NCBI RefSeq assembly: GCF_000178855.1 | Contig: NZ_ADVG01000002.1 | Span: forward strand, 1,922,001 to 1,986,000 | Source of the DNA: Ktedonobacter racemifer DSM 44963 | GTDB lineage: Bacteria > Chloroflexota > Ktedonobacteria > Ktedonobacterales > Ktedonobacteraceae | DNA length: 64,000 nt | Direction: 5' to 3' | Shown here: in pieces, positions 44,231 to 54,601 of the stretch | Layout of the letters: every line of letters starts with the position of its first letter | Position numbering within the stretch: the first letter of the stretch is position 1 | Made by a program: the position numbers and the translations under genes | Notes under the pieces: generated by a model | Seen by the model: only the letters and a program-made list of their open reading frames with translations | Told to the model about the DNA's origin: nothing | Databases searched by the model: none

Positions 44231-44677
44231 ATGAATCCATACGATGAAATTAAAATATGCCCCCAGGATGGTACCCCCTTCGCAAAAGAGAGACCGACAT
44301 GTCCTATGTGTGGCTTGTCGGTTCCTTCACGGATCAATCTCTCATGGGTCCCCTGGATAATCATCCCATTGCTCACCATCCTCATAACCATAACATTAGT
44401 GTTGGTAAATAGAACTATGACACATGGAAATTCCCCAACCCTACCAAACTCGCCCTTCTGGTTTATGGGAACTGGTGCCGTCCTGATTTGGGGCTATCTG
44501 TGTCTCCTACGATGCATTATCCGCCCCTGGCAACTCGCACGACGATGGCGGCATTCAGTTGCAAAAGTAGTGAGAGTTCTCAGATTCCCTCCTAATGGAA
44601 GAGGGGGAGGGGGCACTGTCAGTATTCTTGAATTTCAAACACCCTCCACGCCTGGGTTAGAAAAGATAAGAGTGTAA
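44231..44677 (+). CDS. Zinc-ribbon membrane protein, unknown (within the dprA insertion)
   Basis: 148 residues from the ATG at 44231. The N-terminus is a zinc ribbon (CPQDGTPFAKERPTCPMCG). Two membrane helices follow at about 38-58 (IIIPLLTILITITLVLV) and 75-95. The tail is basic. A similar frame starts 63 bases earlier. I do not recognise the protein. It lies in the 1.2 kb of foreign DNA inside dprA and is probably cargo left from an integrated element. Its 3' end overlaps the first codons of the recombinase remnant. Confidence 0.5.
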   Translation: MNPYDEIKICPQDGTPFAKERPTCPMCGLSVPSRINLSWVPWIIIPLLTILITITLVLVNRTMTHGNSPTLPNSPFWFMGTGAVLIWGYLCLLRCIIRPWQLARRWRHSVAKVVRVLRFPPNGRGGGGTVSILEFQTPSTPGLEKIRV

Positions 44678-45270
44678 AATACTACACCTTGTACATTTGT
44701 ACAAATCAACAATCTACCGTTGGCCTATGCAAGGGCTGTAGTATTCTTACTACCACCATTGATGAAGCTGCATGGCAAACAGCGTCAGAAATTATACAGA
44801 ATCCCTCCCTGATCGATGAACGAGTGAATGCGTTGAGGTCTGAAGACCCAACCGCATCGAGGCGGAGACAAATCATGAAAAAACTCAAAGAAATCAGTAC
44901 CCAATTGGAGGTAATGAGGAAAAACTTGGCTAACTTAATGATGACTTATCAGCCAGACAGCAAAACTCTAGAGTTTCTGAACGCTCAACTACAGCAATTA
45001 GTAGAATAGGAAGAAGGCTATATGTGTGAGTTGGCATATGATAAACAAGCTCACGAGGAATGGAAGAGAATACAGGAAAAGTTAGATAGGATCCATGAGA
45101 AATGTGCAGTTTGGCGCGAGAAGTTAAGCGACTTTAACCATGAATTCTCATATGAAGAGAAGAGAGAAGCTGTTTCCTTCTTGGGGATAAAGGCCATTGT
45201 TTGGAAGAAAGGTCATAACCCAAATTTTGAGATCCAGTGCAATCCTCCTAATGTTGCGTCCCTCCTCTGA
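44641..45270 (+). pseudogene. C-terminal remnant of a large serine recombinase
   Basis: One frame carries a recombinase zinc-ribbon segment (KYYTLYICTNQ, GLCKGCSILTTTIDEAAW), a long coiled coil (RRQIMKKLKEISTQLEVMRK) and the typical end FSYEEKREAVSFLGIKAIVW. TAG at 45007-45009 interrupts it in frame. The catalytic N-terminal half is absent. Large serine recombinases integrate phages and conjugative elements, sometimes into coding genes. The remnant stops exactly where dprA resumes, so this marks one end of the former element. Confidence 0.8.
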
Positions 45271-45656
45271 GGAGAAGTGGGGCATTGATCACAGCTAGCT
45301 CGGCGCTGCAACAGGGGCGCGAGGTCTTTGGCGTGCCACATAGCATCTTCTCTCCCGGTGGCGAGGGCGTCAACAAGCTTATTCAGGATGGCGCGCACCT
45401 GGTCACGCGCGTCGAAGACATCATCGAGCGCCTCAATATTTACATGCTTCCCCAGCACATCGAGGCTAAGAGAGAACTCCCCGCCAACGCCGAGGAAGAG
45501 AGCCTGCTCGCACTCCTCAACCATGAATCCAAACATATCGACGAAATCACCCGCGAATCGGGGCTGCCTGCGTCGAGCGTTACTGCAACGCTGACGATGC
45601 TCCAATTAAAGGGGTTGGTGAAGGATATGGGTGCCATGCATTATATCTCCCTATAG
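45271..45656 (+). pseudogene. dprA: 3' part of dprA
   Basis: The host frame resumes as RSGALITASSALQQGREVF, the standard DprA core motif, followed by VPHSIFSPGGEGVNKLIQDG and the C-terminal winged helix (HIDEITRESGLPASSVTATL). It has no start signal of its own apart from a TTG at 45285. About 90-100 codons of the Rossmann core, including the SGLARGID block, are absent between the two parts. Confidence 0.85.
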
Positions 45657-45770
45657 TGGTGTGCAGATGCATTGAATTGTAAGGCAATGCTTCACTTTGC
45701 TTATTCAACAACCTATTGATATCCTTAGAGTGGCAGCCGTGCCGAAACAGTTTCCGCCGCCATCATCGTC

Positions 45771-48373
45771 TCAGTTGACGCGCGTAGCGTGCTCGTCAAA
45801 TGCTCGGATATTCCTCATGAGAGGAAGGGTCACCGTAAAGGCCGAGCCTTTCCCAACTGCGCTGTCCACCGCGATGGTTCCTCCATGATGGTTGACGATC
45901 TCGGCCACAATATAGAGCCCCATGCCCAGGCCCGGAATCGCTTTCCGCTTGGGATCAGTGACCCGATAGAACCGCTCAAAGATTTTGTCACACTGCTCTC
46001 GCGGGATGCCCAGGCCATGATCGCGGACACGGATCGTAACTGCATCGTCAGAGGCGGAGAAATTCATCTCGACGGTCTTGGCATCGGGAGAATACTTGAT
46101 GGCATTGCTGAGCAGGTTGGTGAAGACCTGTCCCAGCCGGTCTCGATCCGCCAGCAGGCTGACCTCCACTGCGCCACGGACCAGGATGGTATGGCTGGGA
46201 TGGGTGTGCTGCATAGTGTCGACGATCTCCCGCAGCAACTCGTCGAGGTCCACCCTCTCTTGCCGATACTCCAGTCTGCCCGCCTGGATCTTGGAGACAT
46301 CCAGTAACTCCCTGATTAGACGTTCGAGTTGTTTAACGGGACCCTCCACCCGGGAAAGCGCTGTGGCTGCCTCGTGCTGGGATTGCATTTCCAGTCGTTT
46401 GCGCACCAGTTGGGTCTGCATCTTCAAGGCGGTGAGCGGGTTTCTCAGTTCATGGCTGGCCATGCTGATAAAGGCATCTTTGCGTTGTTCCAACTCCTTA
46501 CGCGCCGAATTATCCAGTATAAAGGAGACCATCTGGCACAGTTGGTCCTGGAAGATAACGCCGCCCACCAACACGGGCAGACGACTGCCATCTTTACACA
46601 CCAGTTCGGTCTCAAAGGGGGGGTCTGCCCGCGTGCGGTAATCTCCTGGATCGAGCGCTCGAAGAGCGGCGCATCTTCGGGGACAGTGATCCTCGCCCTG
46701 GTCAGCGTTCTGCTGCGCACCTCATCTGGGGTATAGCCGGTCATGTGAAGAAACGCCTCATTGGCGTCCACGATCACTTCTCCTTCCACTTCGGTAGAAG
46801 TAATCCCGACAATATTGGAGTCGATGAGGGCGCGGATGCGCTCCTGACTCTGGCGCAGAGCTTCCTCCGTTCGTTTCTGTTCCTCGATGTCGGTGCAGGT
46901 GCCAAACCACTTAACGATTTGACCGCCTTCATCGCGCATAGGCATGGCACGCGTTAAGAACCAGCGATACTCCCCATTCTGGCCATTTCTGAGACGCTCT
47001 TCGTGCTCATACATGGTTCCCGTGTCCAGGGCATGCTGCCAGCGGGCTCGGGTGCCTTCCTGATCCTCAGGATGGATGAACTGGAGATGAGCCCAGCGGT
47101 CGTTTTGCGTTTGATCAAGCGTGAACCCGGTATAGTCCTGCCAGCGCTGGTTCAAGTACTCGTGCAGACTGTCGGGTCGTGCCACCCATACCATCTGCGG
47201 CACCGTTTCAGTCAGCACGCGCAAGCTCTCTCGGCTTTCTTTGAGCTGCTGCTCCGCCCGTTTCTGCTCCTCAATGTCGGTGCTGGTGCCAAACCATTTG
47301 AGAATCTGGCCGGTGTCATCACGCACGGGCATGGCGCGGGCTAAGAACCAGCGATACTCCCCGATTGTGTTCTGGCGCAAGCGCAGTTCCGTTTCATACA
47401 CCCCGCCGGTCTGGACGGCGCGCTGCCACGCGGTGCGGACGCGTGGCCGGTCCTCCGGATGCAGACACTGCATCCATCCCTCCCCCTGGGCCTCTTCGGT
47501 ACTCAGGCCGGTATAGTCGCACCAGCGTTGATTAAACGAGTCATGAGAGCCGTCTGGTTGCGAGGTCCAGACCAGCTGGGGGATGGCATCGATGAGGGCA
47601 TGGATTTCCACTTCGGCGTGCTTGCGCTCGGTGATGTCGATGCCAGCGATGACGAGGTACGCGATGTGGTGATCTGCATCCCTGCGGGGGGTGACCGCGA
47701 CGTCCAGGTAGCGGTCCAGGCCTTCCCTGGGGTGAATCACCGCCTCGAACCGCACGATTTCACCTCTGCTGGCTCGCGCGATGGCGGCACGCAGCTGCTC
47801 TTGACTGGTCGGAGAACAGGACCACCACCGGGTTTCGGTGAGCGGGTGACCAATGACCTCCTCGCGTCGGACGCACGCCTCCGCCAGGGGGACCTCATTG
47901 ATCTCCAGGACGATCCCCTCAGGGGTAAGAACGCCGATCCTGCTAAACAAGCCATTCAGGTCCTCGATGGAGAGACGCTCGCCCTGGGGAACCGTCTCCT
48001 GGCATCGGGCTGCGGCTCTGCCCTGGTGGACCTGCACCATCAGCCCCCCAAGCGTGGGAGAGAGTTGCACGTGCAGCCAGGTCCCCATCACGGGAGATAC
48101 ATACTCCACTTCGCCTGGTGCTCGGGTCTGTCTGGTCTTCTGGACGGCCTGGTAGAGTGCGGTGCTCACCAACTGGGGAGCGCCGCACCACAAGGGCTTG
48201 CCCACTACGTCCTCTCGTGTGGCGCCTAGGATGGCCTGCGCGCTCGCATTGGCATACACAATCGTGGCGGCGTCATCGACGACAAACAGGGCACCTGGAA
48301 GCGTCTCAAGCAGAGGAAGGAGCGTGTCACTCGATGCAGGAGTGACATGCTGGGTCTGTTTGGTATTCGACAT
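45771..48373 (-). pseudogene. Multi-PAS sensor histidine kinase, frameshifted
   Basis: With one base restored, this is a cytoplasmic kinase of about 867 residues. Five PAS-like domains (about 18-640), HisKA with FISMASHELRNPLTALK (His near 640), and HATPase_c with SNAIKYSPDAK, RDHGLGIP and GLGMGLYIVAEI. PAS3 and PAS4 have the usual W-x-C/IHPED motifs. The frame breaks at a run of seven C (46617-46623 in window coordinates, G on the plus strand) inside PAS5. Eight C would join QTPPFETELVCKDGSR. The start at 48373 has GGGAGAG ten bases upstream. There is no membrane helix. A partner regulator is not adjacent. It could be a real pseudogene, a phase-variable tract or a sequencing error. Confidence 0.75.
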
Positions 48374-48807
48374 CGTGCGGTAGCTCTCCCTTTCACGTAC
48401 CCCCATCCCTGAGAACGAAGACGCATTCCTGCTCTAACCTCAAGAAATATATTACAATGATGGGGTATTTTCGAGAGACAAGTAAGCTGTGCCATACTTT
48501 TGTCGGGGAAATCGCTCGTTTGTCTGAGTGCCCATGTGATACGTCAGTGGTATCCTTATCTCCAACTGTAGGGCTAGACGACTTTTCGAGGTAAGAGGAG
48601 AGCCAAAGCTTCCTGAGGATGATAGAAAAAATGCCGTCGGGCTACCTTACTACCAATTACTCCTCATAGATCGCTGATGAGAGCAAGCTGGTGGGCCGGT
48701 AGAATAAAATAGGGGCAGGGCGACAAAAGGGGGCAGGGGCGTTCCCACTTTGCGCTGTTCCCACCAGTCATGGTGAAAAAACAGGTAATAGCAACGGAGG
48801 ATAGATT
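48374..48807. other. Divergent intergenic region upstream of murF-alr
   Basis: About 430 bases between the histidine kinase and murF-alr. G-rich runs (GGGGCAGGGCGACAAAAGGG) and GGTGGGCC/GGTGGGAACAGC-type dyads occur close to the GTG start, but I recognise no riboswitch class. Confidence 0.4.
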
Positions 48808-51420
48808 GTGATACAGCTCGCATATTTATTGGCCGCCACGCAAGGCAGACTCCAGAGTCCAGAGAAGCAGACGCGCTTCCAGGGCTTTAGTCATGATACT
48901 CGGCAGATCCTGCCTGGGGAGATGTTTGTCGCGGTACGTGGAGAGCGCGGGGATGGTCATGACTATCTCTTTGATGCTATCGAGCGAGGGGCAACCGGGC
49001 TATTGGTGGAGACACGCCACATCGAAAGTATGCCAGAGGCAGAGCAGGAGCGGCTCAAACAGATCACGACCGTCATGGTTGAAGATACACGCCAGGCGCT
49101 ACGGGCTTATGCCAGCGAGATTTTGCAACGCTGGCAGCCAACCATTATCGCGGTCGCGGGCGGCGTAGGCAAAACAAGCATGAAGGAGGCCATCGCCAGC
49201 GTGCTTTCGCGCAACTATGCCACCTTTCGCAGTTGGAAGAACTATAATGACCTGCTGGGCATTCCCCTCTCGCTGGGGCGGCTGGAGCCACAGCATGAGT
49301 ACGCGGTCCTGGAGTTAGGCTGCGATCACCCCGGCGAACTCCATAAGCTATGCCAGATGGTAAAGCCCCATATCGGCATCCTTACCAATGTCGCTCCCGT
49401 CCAGCTCCAATACTTTGGCTCACTTGAACACCTGGCGAAAGAGCTCAGCGAGCTGCTCTATAGCCTGCCACCCGAGGGCTGCTTCTGGCTCAATGACAGT
49501 GATGCCAGGTTAGTGGAGATCGTCGCCCACTATCAACAGCAACGCGGTTCAGCTGTGCCAGACATTCGTCCACTCGGGATACGTGAGATCAATGAGACAC
49601 AAATCCGAGTCGGCTGGGAGGGTCTCTCATTTACCCTGGAGCAAGAGGGTGAGATGGGAACACTTACCCTGGCCTCGCGTCTGCTGGGACGTCAGCATAT
49701 CAGTACCATGCTCGCAGCCTATAGAATCGGGCGCGCATGTGGTATGAGCGCGGAGGAGGTCAGCGAGGCCCTGGAGCAGCTTGGCCCCATTGAAGGCAGG
49801 CTTAATCCGCTTCCAGGCGTCTATGAGTCCAGGCTCCTGGATGACACACATAATGCCTCACCGGGTTCCGTCCTGGCGGGACTCCAGGCCCTTGACGAGT
49901 TGACCAACGAAGGCGGCAAACGCATTGCCATCCTGGGCGAGATGCTTAATCTCGGCTACTACCAGGATGACTGGTATGAGCAGATAGGCGAGCAGGCCGC
50001 CAGCAAGGTCGATTATCTTATCCTGCGCGGCGAGCGGACCGCTCTGATCGCGGAGAGCGCCAGGCAAGCCGGGCTAGCGAGCGAACAGATAGAGTTGGTC
50101 TCCACCCACGAGGACGCCGCGCAATTGGCACGTGCATACCTGGAGCGCGAGGGCGAGGCTGGGCGCAACGTCGTCCTGCTCAAGGGATCAGAGGCCACAC
50201 GCATGGAGCGCGTCACCGAGATGCTGATGGCCCATCCCGAAGAGGCGCAGGAGAAATTAGTGCGTCAGACGCCCGGTTGGAAGCAGATCCTGGTCTTACA
50301 GACCGAGCGCCCCACCTGGGTAGAGATCGACCTGAGCGCCATCGGCAATAACGTGCGCAAAATACGCGAGATCGTGGGGCCAGGGGTCCAGATCCTGATC
50401 AGCTTAAAGGCCGACGCCTATGGGCATGGCGCGCTCAAGGTGGCGCGCACCGTCCTGCACAACGGCGCAAGCATGCTCGGGGTCGCCACACTTAGCGAGG
50501 CCGCCGCCCTGCGTGAGGCTGGCATTGACGCGCCCATCCTGATCTTCGGCTATGTTCCCTACTGGCAGATGCGCGAGGCCGTGCGCCTGGACGTCACCAT
50601 CACCCTCTATAGCAGCGAATCGGCCCAGGCCCTCGCCCGCGCGGCCCAGGCGCTACGCCAGTCTGTACGTGTCCATATAAAGGTCGATACTGGAATGGGC
50701 CGGCTCGGCATCCGTAGCGAGCAGGCAGAAGAGATTCTAGCCCTCGTACGCGAAGCAGGTGAGCTGGAGGGGTTGGAGGTAGAGGGCATCTATACCCATT
50801 TTGCCAGCGCGGATGCCGATGATAAGACATACGCCCACACCCAGCTCGCGCGCTTCCAGCACATTCTAGAACTGCTTGAGCGGGCGGAAATATGCCCTCC
50901 AGTGGTACACGCGGCCAATAGCGCGGCAACGCTCAGCCTCCCCGAGGCGCACTTCAATATGGTACGCCCCGGCATCGCGATTTATGGCCTGGACCCCTCG
51001 GAAGAGGTCAGGGTACCAGATGGCTTTAAAGCGGCTCTCTCCTTTAAGACGCAGATCGCGCAGGTGAAGATGATTCCCGCGGGCGAATGCATCAGTTATG
51101 GCTGCACCTATGTGACGGAGCGCCCCACGCGCATCGCAGTCTTGCCGGTAGGCTACGCGGACGGCTTCCGCAGAGCACCGCGCAACTGGGAGAGTGTTCT
51201 CGTTCATGGGCAGGAGGCCCCCCTCATCGGGCGCATATGTATGGATCAATGTATGATTGATGTCAGCGCCATCCCCCAGGTGCGTATGGGAGACGAAGTC
51301 GTACTTATTGGCCGGCAGGGCAAGGCGGAGCTAACCGCCGAAGAGATCGCCAGAAGACTCGGCACAATCAACTACGAGGTCGTCGCCGAAATCCTGGCCC
51401 GCGTGCCACGCGTGAATTAA
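48808..51420 (+). CDS. Bifunctional MurF (D-Ala-D-Ala adding) and alanine racemase fusion
   Basis: 870 residues from GTG at 48808, with GGAGGA seven bases upstream. Residues 1-495 are MurF-like: FSHDTRQILPGEMFVAVRG, P-loop AGGVGKTSMKE near 116, NYNDLLGIPLSL, LELGCDHPGE, and a C-terminal Mur ligase domain with GPIEGRLNPL and DDTHNASPGS. Residues 500-870 are alanine racemase: the PLP lysine K534 in LISLKADAYGHG and the catalytic Tyr Y764 in ISYGCTY. The racemase makes D-Ala and MurF attaches D-Ala-D-Ala to UDP-MurNAc-tripeptide. The fusion is known from Bacteroidota. The P-loop has Gly where TGSxGKT would have Ser, which may be tolerated. Confidence 0.9.
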   Translation: MIQLAYLLAATQGRLQSPEKQTRFQGFSHDTRQILPGEMFVAVRGERGDGHDYLFDAIERGATGLLVETRHIESMPEAEQERLKQITTVMVEDTRQALRAYASEILQRWQPTIIAVAGGVGKTSMKEAIASVLSRNYATFRSWKNYNDLLGIPLSLGRLEPQHEYAVLELGCDHPGELHKLCQMVKPHIGILTNVAPVQLQYFGSLEHLAKELSELLYSLPPEGCFWLNDSDARLVEIVAHYQQQRGSAVPDIRPLGIREINETQIRVGWEGLSFTLEQEGEMGTLTLASRLLGRQHISTMLAAYRIGRACGMSAEEVSEALEQLGPIEGRLNPLPGVYESRLLDDTHNASPGSVLAGLQALDELTNEGGKRIAILGEMLNLGYYQDDWYEQIGEQAASKVDYLILRGERTALIAESARQAGLASEQIELVSTHEDAAQLARAYLEREGEAGRNVVLLKGSEATRMERVTEMLMAHPEEAQEKLVRQTPGWKQILVLQTERPTWVEIDLSAIGNNVRKIREIVGPGVQILISLKADAYGHGALKVARTVLHNGASMLGVATLSEAAALREAGIDAPILIFGYVPYWQMREAVRLDVTITLYSSESAQALARAAQALRQSVRVHIKVDTGMGRLGIRSEQAEEILALVREAGELEGLEVEGIYTHFASADADDKTYAHTQLARFQHILELLERAEICPPVVHAANSAATLSLPEAHFNMVRPGIAIYGLDPSEEVRVPDGFKAALSFKTQIAQVKMIPAGECISYGCTYVTERPTRIAVLPVGYADGFRRAPRNWESVLVHGQEAPLIGRICMDQCMIDVSAIPQVRMGDEVVLIGRQGKAELTAEEIARRLGTINYEVVAEILARVPRVN

Positions 51421-51423
51421 AGA

Positions 51424-51469
51424 GTAAAATAAAAAAAGAGGGGCTGCACAGCCCCTCTTTTTTATTTTA
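51424..51469 (+). terminator. murF-alr terminator
   Basis: TAAAATAAAAAAAGAGGGGC and its complement form a stem of about 21 bp with one bulged base and a very short loop, starting four bases after the stop. The 3' arm CCCCTCTTTTTT gives the U-run. Confidence 0.85.
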
Positions 51470-51597
51470 ATGAGCAAATCTAGGGAGTTAATGAGGACGT
51501 ATTACCTACAGGGACTAGCTCCAACAATTAATCACTATTAATGTGCCTATACATAAATTAGCCAGCAACATAATCACAACCCAAGGGAAGAGACAGT

Positions 51598-52515
51598 ATG
51601 CAAAAACAAATACAATCAGCTTCCTCTACAAAGAAAATCCAGCCTACAAGTGCGGTTCTGATCGCTAATCCCACCTCGGGTAGCTATGTCGATAATAAAA
51701 AGCAGGTAGACGAGACGGTGCAGTTTCTCCAGGCTCAAGGTTGGGACGCCCATTTGCAACTTACGCAGCGGCAGGGAGATGCGGGACGCATTGCCCGTGA
51801 GGCGGTTGAGCGAAACATCGACGTGGTAGTGGCAATTGGTGGAGATGGCACGATCAATGAGGTCATCCAGGAATTGGCGGGTAGCGAGACCGCGCTCGGC
51901 ATCTTACCCAGTGGAACGGTCAACGTCTGGGCGCGTGAAGTGGGCATCCCACTGGAGAATGAAGCAGCGCGAGATATCCTGCTCCAGGGCCAACGGCGGC
52001 GCATCGACCTGAGCAAGGTCGACGATCGCTATTTTCTACTAATGGCAGGCATTGGCCTGGATGCAGAGGTCACACACGAAGTAGAGCAGAAGCCCGCGAA
52101 GAAATTAGGAGTGCCGGGCTACCTCCTGGTTGGACTCTGGAAGACTCTAACATTCAAAGGCTTTCGTGTCTATCTCCATATCGATGGGAAGAAATCGATC
52201 AAGGCGCATGCTATGCAGATTGTGATTGGCAATACACAGCTCTATGGTGGGGCCATCAAGTACACGTGGCAAGCTAAATGTAACGACGGGCTACTCGATG
52301 TCTGCATAGCGCGCAGTCAAGACCTCATCAATACACTTTTGATGGGTATCGACGTACTTCTCCATCGACGCCAGAGGCGGCAATGGGTACTCTATGAGAC
52401 ATGCAAAGAGGTAGAGATACGCACCAGGCACGCCATCACCATCCAGGTCGATGGAGATCCCTCAGGCTTCACCAGTGAACGAGGTGTGATAAACGTTTCC
52501 AAGGAATTATGCTAG
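51598..52515 (+). CDS. Diacylglycerol/lipid kinase family protein
   Basis: 305 residues. It has the DAGK catalytic start AVLIANPTSGS, the nucleotide-binding AIGGDGTINEV at about 78-88, LPSGTVNVWAREVGIP, and the later LLMAGIGLDAEV, a normal two-lobe layout for YegS/DgkB-like lipid kinases. It phosphorylates a membrane lipid (diacylglycerol, sphingoid or similar; not assignable) using ATP. An AAGGGAAGAG ribosome site precedes the ATG. It stands alone between the murF-alr terminator and a TnpB pseudogene. Confidence 0.88.
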   Translation: MQKQIQSASSTKKIQPTSAVLIANPTSGSYVDNKKQVDETVQFLQAQGWDAHLQLTQRQGDAGRIAREAVERNIDVVVAIGGDGTINEVIQELAGSETALGILPSGTVNVWAREVGIPLENEAARDILLQGQRRRIDLSKVDDRYFLLMAGIGLDAEVTHEVEQKPAKKLGVPGYLLVGLWKTLTFKGFRVYLHIDGKKSIKAHAMQIVIGNTQLYGGAIKYTWQAKCNDGLLDVCIARSQDLINTLLMGIDVLLHRRQRRQWVLYETCKEVEIRTRHAITIQVDGDPSGFTSERGVINVSKELC

Positions 52516-52636
52516 ATATTGACAAATGGAGATGTCTCTGGTAGAGTTTCGTTAGAAAGCATGTTCTTGTATGAAACGCCAAGAGAGAGATTCACCGACA
52601 CGAAGGACGTGTTGTTGGAAAAGGAGGAGGCGCAAG

Positions 52637-53873
52637 GTGCAGTTGGTCGAACGACATCTCATTCGTCACCAGGATGCACGCTTTGCCCTCATTGATCGGG
52701 CAGCTTTTGCCTCCAAAAACCTCTATAACCAGGCCAATTACCAGATCCGACAAGCCTTCATTCACGAGGGAACCTACCTGCCCTACGCTGCCATCTTCCA
52801 TCGCTTGAAACACCACGAGGCCTATTGTGCCCTGCCTCGCAAAGTCAGTAATGCCATCCTCATTCAGCTCCACCACAATTGGGTCAGCTTTTTTGCGCGT
52901 GATGGAGGCTTACCGCGAAGACCCCTCTGCCTTCACCGGACGCCCCAAGATCCCTGGCTATCAAGACAAGGCCAAAGGCCGTTTCCTGCTCATCTACGAG
53001 AAAAAAGCCCTGGGGAAGAGAGCATTCAAGCGCACGGGCAAGCTGGTCCCATCAGGATTGCCCATTGAGATAGCAACTCAGATTACCTGGGAAGCCATCA
53101 GGCAGGTTCGCATCGTTCCACGCGCTGATGGCTACATGCTGGAGGTCGTCTATGAGCAGGAGCTCCAACCGGCTGCGGTCAACCCACAGCTTCGGGCAGC
53201 CGTGGATGTGGGTGTCAATGTGCTGGCAGCCATCACCAGCGACAAACCTGGCTTTGTGCCTCGTCTGGTGAGTGGCAAACCCCTCAAAAGCCTCAATCAG
53301 TTCTATAATAAACAGCGTGCCAAGCAGCAGCAACGCCTCGCGCATGAGAACCGATACACCTCGCGCCAGTTGGCCCGTGTGACGACGAAGCGCAATCGCC
53401 GTGTGGATGCCTATCTGCACACGGCCAGCCGTCGGATCATTGATCTGCTGGTGGGCGAAGGCATCGGAACGCTGGTGATTGGCAAGAATCCCTTGTGGAA
53501 ACAAGAGGTGAGCATGGGGCGCAGGAACAACCAGCAGTTTGTGCAGCTTCCCCATGCTCGTTTCATTGAGCAGTTGACCTACAAAGCGCACCTGGTGGGG
53601 ATCAGGGTCATCCTTCAAGAAGAAAGCTACACCAGCAAGGCCAGTTTTCTGGACGACGACCCCATCCCAACGTATGAAACCAACGCTGCTGTGAAGCCGG
53701 TGTTCTCAGGCAAGCGTGTGGCTCGCAGTTGGTATCGTGCCAGGGATGGACGCCTCATTCATGCCGATATCAACGGATCCTACAACATCTTATGCAAAAG
53801 TAACTCCGACCCTTTGCAAGTGGGGCGAGGAGTAGCGGGAGCCGCAGTTCTCCCCAGACGGCTAGCCGTCTGA
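52637..53873 (+). pseudogene. tnpB: TnpB-family nuclease, frameshifted
   Basis: GTG at 52637 behind AAGGAGG opens MQLVERHLIRHQDARFALID. The frame breaks at a run of six T (52889-52894); five T would give WVSFLRVMEAYREDPSAF and one protein of about 411 residues. The second frame has RuvC-I AAVDVGVNVLAA and the end HADINGSYNIL. The usual RuvC-II Glu position reads LVIGKNPLWKQE, with Gly in place of Glu; VILQEESYTSK further on could supply the acid, as in a known TnpB subgroup with a rearranged site. There is no Cys4 zinc ribbon (SYTSKASFLDDD occupies that place). Confidence 0.8.
53855..53872 (+). repeat. Perfect 18-bp palindrome at the tnpB 3' end
   Basis: CAGACGGCTAGCCGTCTG overlaps the last codons and the stop of the frameshifted tnpB. 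It is a plausible right-end palindrome of its element. Confidence 0.65.
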
Positions 53874-53925
53874 ACGGATGACGTATAGGCATATTTGTCA
53901 TCATTTTAAGATACTGTAAAGGCCG

Positions 53926-54072
53926 CGATGAAAGCCACCATCACTCCGGTCAGGATACTAATACGATAGGGCGTGCCAAAGCTTGGTTTGCACGGGTGCA
54001 AACCAGGAAGGGAGCAGGTGATCGCGGCTCATGGCAAAGAAGACGCGGCTCTGTCCCATCATAAGTATCATA
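53926..54072 (-). pseudogene. Fragment of an APC-family permease gene
   Basis: On the minus strand this reads ILMMGQSRVFFAMSRDHLLP, then WFA, a frameshift, and then FGTPYRISILTGVMVAF. It matches the middle of the intact permease at 55257-56804 (window bases about 55615-55755), sharing TACTAATACGATAGGGCGTG and CTCATGGCAAAGAAGACGCG. Only about 50 codons remain. It is a relic of a second, paralogous permease gene or of a duplication. Confidence 0.85.
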
Positions 54073-54601
54073 TTCACATGGACACAATATATCACTTCTG
54101 GAGTGGAACGGGTAACATATATGGCCGCTTAAAGGGTAGCACAAAAAGCATCTTTGCAGCCCTGTTAAGCGGCCTTCTAAGCGCTTCCAGCCATCTTTCA
54201 CCTGCCGCAATCTTCCTTTTCCTTACCTCTGAGATCTCAAAGCCAAATATGTTTCTCTCCCTTTAACAAGGATATGCAACAAGGTAATGCATACTAGGGC
54301 CTTCTCCCTTTAGCTTCCCTCGAAAACCCCTTTAGCACCTGTCAAAAAAATTTTCCTGCTTATCTCTCACACCTTCATATCCATTTTACAGAGCTGCCCC
54401 CTTGTCTGCTACCCTTTAAGCTACCTCTCAAAAAAGCAATGTGTCTAAGTTGCTTTAGAATGTTAACATAGATATAAACTGATCCATGTGATATAATTAT
54501 TAATATTCATCAGAATATGCTTTTGTTATGTTATAGATAATTATGCAAAAAACAAGTCTAAGTAGCACAAAAGCGTCTGGAGCAGAAAGTAGGTTGATAA
54601 T
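54073..54601. other. AT-rich decayed region
   Basis: No gene is supported. GCTTAAAGGGTAGC at 54127-54140 and its exact inverse at 54408-54421 could be the ends of a 295-bp non-autonomous element, but no flanking duplication was found. TTTAGC-type motifs recur between them. Confidence 0.35.
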
